64,000 nt of DNA, taken from Bryopsis sp. KO-2023 (Eukaryota; Chlorophyta; Ulvophyceae; Bryopsidales; Bryopsidaceae). A program made the position numbers and the translations under genes. The DNA is taken from positions 7,502,001 through 7,566,000 of the forward strand of contig BSYQ01000003.1 of the NCBI GenBank assembly GCA_030272585.1, read 5' to 3'. Shown here piece after piece: positions 56,505 to 64,000 of this stretch. Below the pieces are notes generated by a model that saw nothing but the letters and a program-made list of their open reading frames with translations, searched no databases and was not told where the DNA came from. Position 1 is the stretch's first letter; the number at the start of each line of letters is the position of its first letter.

Positions 56505-58554
56505 CTTTCCTTAAAATCACACCCCTCCCTCCACACGCACTGCATGTTCGCTAGAAATTGCAGTACATACATACAGTCAATCCTTGGGCAGTACATGATC
56601 AACGCAATCAAACGTCCCAACTGTGTGACACCCCAATCTCTTCCAAAATTTGAAAACAAAAAAGAAATGTAGACCTGTGCCGAAAATTGAAATCGCCGGA
56701 ACAGAAATCCACAACAATCATTCATGCACATGAAAAGTGCATCGTTTCAATGCAAATACTTTTTTAATGAAGTTTTATTTACACCTCGAGTATCCTGAAG
56801 TGATAGTCTTCTTTTTCGATCCCATCCCCTTGACAAACTTGGCACATTGATACATCATACTTCATTTTCCCTGAGGCCTCTGTATCATAGGCTCACACAG
56901 AAGCTTTTTTGTCAATACTGATGGATATATTGAGACCTCTCTGCATGAAGAAGGCAAACAGAGAGTCCAGAGTGGATCTGCATTGTAATCCTCAGCTGTT
57001 GGCAGAAGTATGGATATAAACATTGACAGAATCAACGAAGATCACAGGTCCCCAATTACAGAATCCATTTTCCTTGCAAAAGTGATTCCAGTTTTACCCC
57101 CACAACGGATACAAAGCAAAATCAGTGGAAATGCGGGCTGGCGTTTTCTTAGAAGAATATTCTTTCTTTTCGACTAACCTCTCGTCAACGCCATGACGCT
57201 GTTCAAATTTTTTGAGAGGAAGCAGCCACGTTTTTTTTCCACAAAAATCTTGTATCAGATTAAATGCCAAGAGCGATGACCTGGTGCGTTCGCAAGCGAT
57301 AAGCACTTTCAGGATTCTTATTTCCCAGTGGAACGCGGGTTCGTTTATGTATTCAGTCTCTATTTCTTCTTTCTACGTGTTGGATGGAAATATATACGAA
57401 AGAAATTGCATGTCCAATGACTTTTTATATCATTTCTCCTTCATCACCAAAACGTTTGCCGGTGGCATTTTTTGCCAAGGGGATTACCATATAACACATG
57501 CATTTCAAGGTGTTACAACAGTGACCATTGATCTGCATCTGGTTTGTGAGTTTTGCTAAATTTTGTAAGAGATGCCACGGAGCGTTTTAGCAACCCTAGC
57601 ATCTGAAATCTGTTGTGATGGAGGGGGAAATCAGTTGCGGATATATTTTTTTCCATGTTAAACCAAAAACCTACCAAACTGAAATGCACCACAACTAGCA
57701 ACTCGTCCCGTTCCCTTCCCTTGAACCCCCCCCCCCCCCCCCCCCCCAAAAAAAAAGGAGCACTAGAGGAAACAAAAAACGCCCTTCAAAAATCTTTAGA
57801 GCTCCTAATATGAAAAAAAATCAATCGCTAGATGCTTCCTCCAGATGCCACACTAGGCTAACTATCTACAAGACAATCCTCCAATGAAAAAAAACAACAA
57901 AAAACATATCCCCCATTTCTTTCCTCCTATTTCCCCCTCCTTCCTGTCTCTCTGTTGACCCTCCCCCAGTCGCTTTGTCTTCTCAAAATAACAATCGTCC
58001 ATTCGAATTTTCCCCAAATGTCATTTTCTTTGTTGCAATGGAAAAGACGAACGTGTATATCCATATTCTTTCTTTTCTCTTCTTCATGAAATAAAACAAA
58101 ATCAATTCATGCAACAACCAAATTTCCCTCTCGTTCAACAACCATTCTGATGCTGTCCATCTCAAATTTCCTTCAAGCCTACAAACGTTTCTTTTCTTTT
58201 TTCCTGCTCACTTTCTTTTTTCCTTTTCTTGAACTCAAAACCCAGCACCCCTTTTTTTACTCCTCCTCCTGTTTTTTCCATTTCCAATTCTTTCGAAACA
58301 TATTTCCTGCCCACCCTCAGAATCAAAAGGGAAAACAAAAATACATAAACTCCCTCCCCCCCCCCGGCCCCCTAACTTTTTCCCTAAAAGCTCAGTATCC
58401 CCATCAACTTCACTTTCTCGTCTTCCCTAAAAGTTTTCCCAACATCTTTTTGTCATGTTTTGTTAAGGTCGTAATTCGGCCCGTTTCTTTTTTTTTTTTT
58501 CTGCCCAGCCTAACTCTTTCTCTACATATATCGGTTTGTTCTTTTCAAGAAATA
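56505..58554. other. Gene-poor stretch
   Basis: Short frames on both strands (for example minus 57,094-57,306, plus 57,212-57,559, plus 58,150-58,584) have no domains or convincing splice context. Contains a run of about 20 C followed by 9 A at 57,727-57,756. T- and C-rich 57,780-58,500 is probably the 3' untranslated region of the ENT gene and spacer. Confidence 0.5.
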
Positions 58555-60467
58555 TCAAGTCTGTTTTATCGAAGGCGATGCTAACGCCATGATATCTGTG
58601 AGCATATTGGATGCACTTTCCTCCACTGGCCCCCCGCTGTTGTCCAAGCTTTCCGAAACCTCTTGCAATTTAGATATTACATCGGAGGTCAATTCAGTTC
58701 TGCAAACACACGTATATACATCAGTGATGTAAAATCAATAACGGCATCCCTATACATGACATTCTTTTTTTTCTCCTCAAATTAAAACTGTGTATAAGAC
58801 AAAAATGAATGCAAAAATTGTATCAACAGTGAGAAAAATCCAAACGGAAGAAAAATATTTAAAAAAAGTGAGGATAGGAAGAGATGGCGCTAGGGATATC
58901 TTAAAGCACCTTACAAAAAAAATTTGAGAAAAGCAAAAAACCAAATCGAAGGAAAACAACAAAAGAAACGGAGTGTAAGGAGAACCTCTATTGAGGGAAG
59001 TTGAAAAAAAAAATTGATAATCTGTGTAATAAGAATGAGATTGAATTGGATTCACTCCTACTCACCGTACCGACTGGGCTTCGCCTTGCATAGCGCTTTC
59101 CATCAATTCCTCCGCTTTTTCGTCGTTTATGTTCAATGCTTTTCGCAACTCAGCAAGGCACATCTCCTTGCTCTGCCAAGATGAACAAGGAAACCATAAA
59201 CAACGTTCTAATATCTCACATTTACACTTGCACTTATTCATTCAGGACCAATGGCATTCAAAAACACCTTTTATCGATCCTTTTCAAATTCCCTTCTGCC
59301 AGTGATAAGCAAAAAAACACCAAGACATTGCAGAAATTAATATACTGCAGAAGCAGTTTTCGAATTTATCTTCCCTAGCTAATCGATGCTCTTGGTTCCT
59401 AAAAGTGAAACAAGATGTTCACCGAAACGTTTATTTTTTTCCACCATCTGTTAAAAAAAAAATAGAAAGATAAAAAATCAGCTCACCAAGTCAAACTCTT
59501 CTTGTAAGAAGCACACCAACACCGCTCGATATGCTTTTTCTTGAAGCTCTCTTACTCTCGACTCGTGATCTGTTGGCATAGGGTTTGAAGCAGCGTTCGG
59601 GTCGAAATGAACTGTTTCAAGCAAAAAGTCACCACCACCACACTCTTCTCAAATTCCTTTTCGAATTCAAGCAAAATCCCAAACAACATTTCGGCATCAT
59701 GCCCCCCCCAAAAAAAAAAAAGAAAAATATTTAAACGAGTTGTGTGAAGCTTTCACCCCTCATTGAAAGCTTGTAGAAATGAACAGGATGGGCACCCCAT
59801 GCAGAAATCGACAACCAACTGCCCCGCATTCACAATCTATATCTACATCGTAATGCTTCGAGAATTATTTTTAACTTGATGGTGCTTTTTTCCTTGCATA
59901 TTTTGGAAATGATACTAAAGGAACTTTTGCGTGTGTTGCTATCATATATCTGTAGTCGCAGAACGTATCATTTCCAGAATCATCACATCATGGTTTTTCA
60001 GATTTAGCAGCTGTTGAACGCGAATCTGATAGGGGCAGTACTCAGATTAACGATTCTCATCAGAAACTTGCCTGTACAAATATTTTTGTTCTCTGAATGC
60101 GTCTGTGTTTCATCTGTGTTTACAAGCACAACTCGAGCCCCTAAGCCCTTCATGTTCTCTTACAGATATTTTATATCGTTCTGTTGCTTGTTTTTTTAAA
60201 GAATATTCTATTTTTATTTAAAAAGAATATTTTATTTTTAGAATCCCACATAACCCATATCAATATCAGAATATTGTTCCCGGCGTACTTTCGATATGTG
60301 TTTAAACCGAGTACTACGAGTTGGAAAGCAACAGGCTATGTTTGGAATCCCCTGAGTCACAGCTTTTCTTTTCATCGCTTGCGGGGGTTTCGATGGAAAA
60401 ATGAAACGGGTTTGACGCAAATACCTTCTGCTCCGTTTCCGGAACACGAGTCGAATGCAACACTCAT
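58555..60467 (-). CDS. ENT-domain protein (EMSY N-terminal-like), short
   Basis: 139 residues, four exons (minus): 60,467-60,425; 59,611-59,487; 59,172-59,066; 58,699-58,555; phases agree. Residues about 34-90 match the ENT helical domain: E-K-A-Y-R-A-V-L-V-C-F, then L-A-E-L-R-K-A-L-N-I-N-D-E. In animals the domain is in EMSY; in plants it accompanies Agenet/Tudor-like domains in chromatin readers (EML proteins). Here the protein is almost only the ENT domain with a short acidic C-terminal helix, so it would act as a dimeric adaptor. Divergent from the BAG6-like gene, 298 bases apart. Confidence 0.78.
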
Positions 60468-60765
60468 TCGTCCCTCAAAAACGTCGTGGAATCCTCTCCT
60501 ATTCGCGTTTTCTCTCTATCTGGCAAAATGAGGGCTGCCTTTCGACTTATTTATGCAGTCGTTGGGCGGAACAGCTCAGCATTACATCATCGACCCACTC
60601 TTTTTTTTATCAAATTTGACGGATTTTAAAGCTGTTTCTGGAGTTCGCTTTTCTGGCGAAGACGAGCACACCACACTCTATTTTATTTTCCTGCACAACA
60701 CGGTGTTTCCACAGGAAACTGCTCCCACTGCGAAAACGGCGGAGTTTTGATTAGGCGTGGAAACG
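60468..60765. promoter_or_regulatory. Bidirectional promoter region of the ENT and BAG6-like genes
   Basis: 298 bases between divergent start codons, with a GGAAACTGC-like segment and a CTCTATTTTATTTT stretch. No site called with confidence. Confidence 0.4.
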
Positions 60766-63700
60766 ATGAGTAACACGGAAGGGGCAAGAGAGGCTGGAAA
60801 GATGAAGCTGAAAGTGAAAACGTTGCCCAACGGGGAGCACGACCTAGAAGTGGCTACCAACGTAAGGGTCGTCTTCCTCGAGCTGCTCTTTCCCCTGTTG
60901 TGTGGAGATCCTTTCAAGATCGCTATCGGAGCAAAATTCGCTATCTGTTGTGCGGGACGTTTTTCCAGAAATAAAGTCTCACCCGTGTCGCGCAGATTAA
61001 AGTGGAGCAACTGAAAGAGATTCTTTTCGAAGTTACGAACATAGCCCTCGACCGACAACGACTGATCTGGCGTGGGAGGGTTTTGAACGATGGGGAGATG
61101 CTTCGAGAGCATGGTGGGTGAAGAAAAAACCCCTTTTGCCCAATGAAAAAAAAAAAAGAGTAACTGTTAGAATGCATTGCTCTAGAGAAAGAAATAGTGC
61201 AGTCTTTTAGAGAAAGCATTTCATCAGTATATGCAATGGTTGCTCTTCGGTGCTATTTTGAACTCTTTTTCTTTTTTTTTTTTTTGGGGGGGGGGGTAGG
61301 TGGAGTAGATTAATCGCAGAATTTGGGGGGGGGGGGGCTATGAAAATTGTGTGTTTTAGGTTTGAATGTTTTTTTTCCCAGGGAATAAATGTTTCTTTTG
61401 CCCCTTGCCAGCAAACTGCAGAGATGCATATTGAAATGGAATTTGGTGGACTGATTGAAAGTGGAAAAGAATCACATATTTTTCTGTCAAATTAGTTGGG
61501 CACTAACTTGGGCTCCCCATTCTAACAGGTGTTGAGGATGGCCACACCTTGCACTTGGTGGAAAGATCTGCTGCTGCCCCACCACCAGGACAACCGCAAA
61601 GTCAGCCAGGTACTCAATTTGGTGCAATTTCTCAAGAAAACTTTCGAGGAAAAGCCAGGCAAATTTTCCAATTTTGCTCAAAAAATTTTGTCCGGAGTTG
61701 GTGTTTGTTTCTTTTTCCCCAGGCAATCAGCCACAAATGCAACAGGGAAATGCTGCTCGAATTTCTGTCAATCTCGGTGGACCAGGAGGAGCAGGGCTGC
61801 AAGACATCGGCCGGGTAATCCCAACCTCTGTCTCTGAATATTTTTGTGCAATTAAAAGAGCATTTTCACTAGAGTGATTGTGTTTTGGGGGTAATCGAGT
61901 GTTTCTGACTGAACAGATGGTTCAAGGAGTCCTGAGAGCTGTGGGAATGGAAGGAGGGGTACCTATGCAAGTCCAGATGGGAGGAAGAGTTGTACAAGGC
62001 GAACCAGGTCAAGCTCAGAATCCACCCCCTCCTGCTGGAGCTGCGAGGCAACAGGGTAGGTTTGCTAGTCTTCCATTAGCATGGCCAAAAAACCCCTTCA
62101 CAGAGCCAATCAAATCTTGATGATACAGACAGAGAAGCACACGCAAAGATTTGTTGTTGCATGAGTAGGGGTGGTGGAGTGCCCTGGTGTCCCATCCATT
62201 TCCAATTTTCAGTTTTGCATGATGCAGGAGTCGGTCCTCGGCAAGATGCCGGGGGAAGTCAAAACCCGCCGCCTGTTGAGGATGTTCCCCATTTGCTGAG
62301 CACCATTAGACGTTACATTGATCGACTTGATGAGGGGGGGCTCCCAACCCGCACGCTTCCCGTGATTTCCCTCACGCCACCCACACCAGAACCTGGCCAA
62401 AATCAACCTCCCCAATTCAGTCAGGAAATCCAAGCTTTGACGGCATCGCTGTGCAACTATTTGCAAGACCAAGAGATTCCGGATGACCTTCGTAGGCAAT
62501 TGAACTCTGCTCAAGCAACACTGAGCAGTGACACCAATGAGGCTGATCAAAACAATGTCCGGTTCAGTTTGAGGTTTGGTGGGGGGGGTGACCCTGCCCC
62601 TGTGGAGAGCTATTCGCATTTGCCTTTGTTGGTGGCAGCTCTGGGTCGATTGGTTTCCAGGGCAGACACTTTGTTCAGGGAGAGAGCATCGCGAAGTTTG
62701 GCCAATGCTTGCCAGCAGCTGCTGGCTGCTACAGAAGTGGATGAATCCAACCAGGAGTTGCTTGCAGTGAGTCTCTCTTTGATACCTTTCAAATTAAGGA
62801 TGCCATTTGATCAACACAGCGGCAACCTAATGGGGAATTCGTTTCCTGCTATCCTATTCTGATTGATGGTGGAAGCGACTTTTCTTCATTAGCCTCAAAT
62901 AAGAAAGTGAAACAAGGTTGAACGAAAAGGAAAAAACTTTCTGTGTAGAGATAGGTAAGCTAGTTCATTCTTCAACTGGACACAGAAAATGGATTGGTTT
63001 GTTGACTAATTGAGTGTTTGTTTGCTGCTTTTTCTTCAAGGGAGGTGTCCGTCAGATTGCATCAGTTCTGAACTGGTACGGAGCTTTATTTGTCGAGCTT
63101 GCCAGAGTGGCTGCCTGTGCAGTCCCTGCACTCCAAGGAAACATCATTCCGCTGGCTGCCAACACAGCTGCAGTAATCGGCGCTGACGGTGAGTTCTGAT
63201 CGAATCGATTCAGACAGAAACCAAATTCACTGGTGACTTTTACAACAATGGACGGGGGGAATGCTTCGGACATCAATCACCCAAAAAAAATTGCACTTTT
63301 GCCAGCAATTGTGCTGAGGTTTCACAGCGTCACTGTCTAGCTTGCATGAGTTAGTCAGCATTTCATTGGGAAATGTGCATGATGGTGCAGGTACCCACCC
63401 CAACTTCAGGCTTTTGTTTCCACGGGGGCTGCACGACAACCAGGAGAATGGAGCTATGCAGGCAATGGGTCAGCAAAGACCTGGAGGTGCGTTGCGATAT
63501 CGACGAATGCACCCTCGTGTCATCCGGAGAACCCACCCACATCCATATCCCCGTCCACACTCACATCCACATTCCCATACCCACCATCAGCAAACAATTC
63601 GAAACCACTACAGAACAGATCATAACAGACATCCCAGACAACCATCACCCGCTCAAACACCAGGTACGCTGATCCACACCCCACAACCACCACGAAAGCA

Positions 63701-64000
63701 AAACACCCCCAAAATAATTAAAAAAATAATAAAATTTGCTAAGGGGTCGAGGACTCGATGTATTTTTAGCATTTATCTGTGCAGTGAAAAAGATTTGTTC
63801 TGAGGGAAAAAGGCAGAACAGAAAAAAGAATATTCTTATTTGCATGTGATTATTACATGGAAATCAACGCTCGGAACGGATAATACTTTAAAAAAAATGA
63901 CAAAACAATGTGACGGGGAATAGGATGGTGGAGCATATTTGGGGGGACAAGAAAGGTTTCGCTTAATGCAGGCGTTTTTAAAAAGTTCCAAAGAATATAA
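60766..64000 (+). CDS. BAG6/Scythe-like ubiquitin-domain protein, 5' part (continues beyond window)
   Basis: Exons seen: 60,766-60,861; 60,996-61,113; 61,529-61,609; 61,723-61,814; 61,917-62,055; 62,228-62,766; 63,041-63,188; 63,391-63,663; phases agree. The first three give an N-terminal ubiquitin-like domain (K-L-K-V-K-T-L-P-N-G ... L-I-W-R-G-R-V-L ... G-H-T-L-H-L-V-E-R) followed at once by a Pro/Gln/Gly-rich linker, the layout of BAG6, a chaperone holdase for tail-anchored and mislocalised proteins. Exon 6 (about 180 residues) is helical, with L-L-S-T-I-R-R-Y-I-D-R-L-D, resembling the conserved BAG6 domain. Exon 8 ends in a His/Pro-rich tract (P-H-P-Y-P-R-P-H). No stop is reached; the next exon is not recognised before 64,000. 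Confidence 0.82.

Noticed and set aside
57513-57749. Minus-strand frame starting with a Gly run
   Set aside because: Generated by the C homopolymer; no other support.

Overview
The window is nuclear DNA of a eukaryote with spliceosomal introns. GT-AG introns of about 50 to 600 bases with T-rich acceptors interrupt nearly every host gene. The gene content points to a photosynthetic, flagellate lineage, most likely a green or streptophyte alga: a plastid-type FabZ with a transit-like leader, a chloroquine-resistance-transporter-like (CLT) carrier, a plant-type SAICAR synthase, a RimO-type methylthiotransferase with a leader, the plant-type 6 kDa mitochondrial ATP synthase subunit, and a CFAP97/Hemingway-domain protein typical of organisms that build cilia. 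This placement is inference; I cannot name the species.

Layout. Positions 1-11,152 hold two copies of one chromodomain-bearing Ty3/gypsy family. Element B (1,555-8,826, plus strand) is intact and young: near-identical 369-bp LTRs, a 5-bp target duplication, primer-binding site, gag, a -1 frameshift signal, pol and polypurine tract. It sits inside element A, an older minus-strand copy of the same family whose halves are at 1-1,554 and 8,827-11,152. The LTRs of both carry paired antisense tRNA-like modules. Positions 11,484-21,105 are bounded by two directly repeated hAT-type MITEs (L and R) and, as a whole, by one 8-bp target duplication. Inside are an intact autonomous hAT transposon (12,276-15,970), a cyclin-dependent kinase gene, and the separated 5' and 3' exons of one or two other genes. 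A sequence at 27.04-27.09 kb looks like the empty target. From 21 kb rightward the DNA is mostly host: a small membrane-anchored coiled-coil protein, FabZ, SAICAR synthase, a CFAP97-like protein, the CLT-like transporter, metaxin, the 6 kDa ATP synthase subunit, a CREST-type membrane protein, a LOTUS-like (OST-HTH) protein, RimO, an ENT-domain protein and the 5' part of a BAG6-like ubiquitin-domain protein.

Organisation. Host genes are arranged largely as head-to-head pairs whose start codons lie about 0.2-0.5 kb apart (CDK/unknown, FabZ/SAICAR synthase, metaxin/ATP synthase subunit, LOTUS/RimO, ENT/BAG6-like), which suggests shared bidirectional promoters. Functionally they are housekeeping: plastid fatty-acid synthesis and transport, purine synthesis, mitochondrial import and ATP synthesis, ribosomal protein modification, protein quality control and cell cycle. 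Intergenic and intronic DNA is rich in T tracts and in joined C-run/A-run homopolymers. Exon boundaries are my own reading of splice signals and reading phase; for the genes given as complete, exon lengths sum to a multiple of three.
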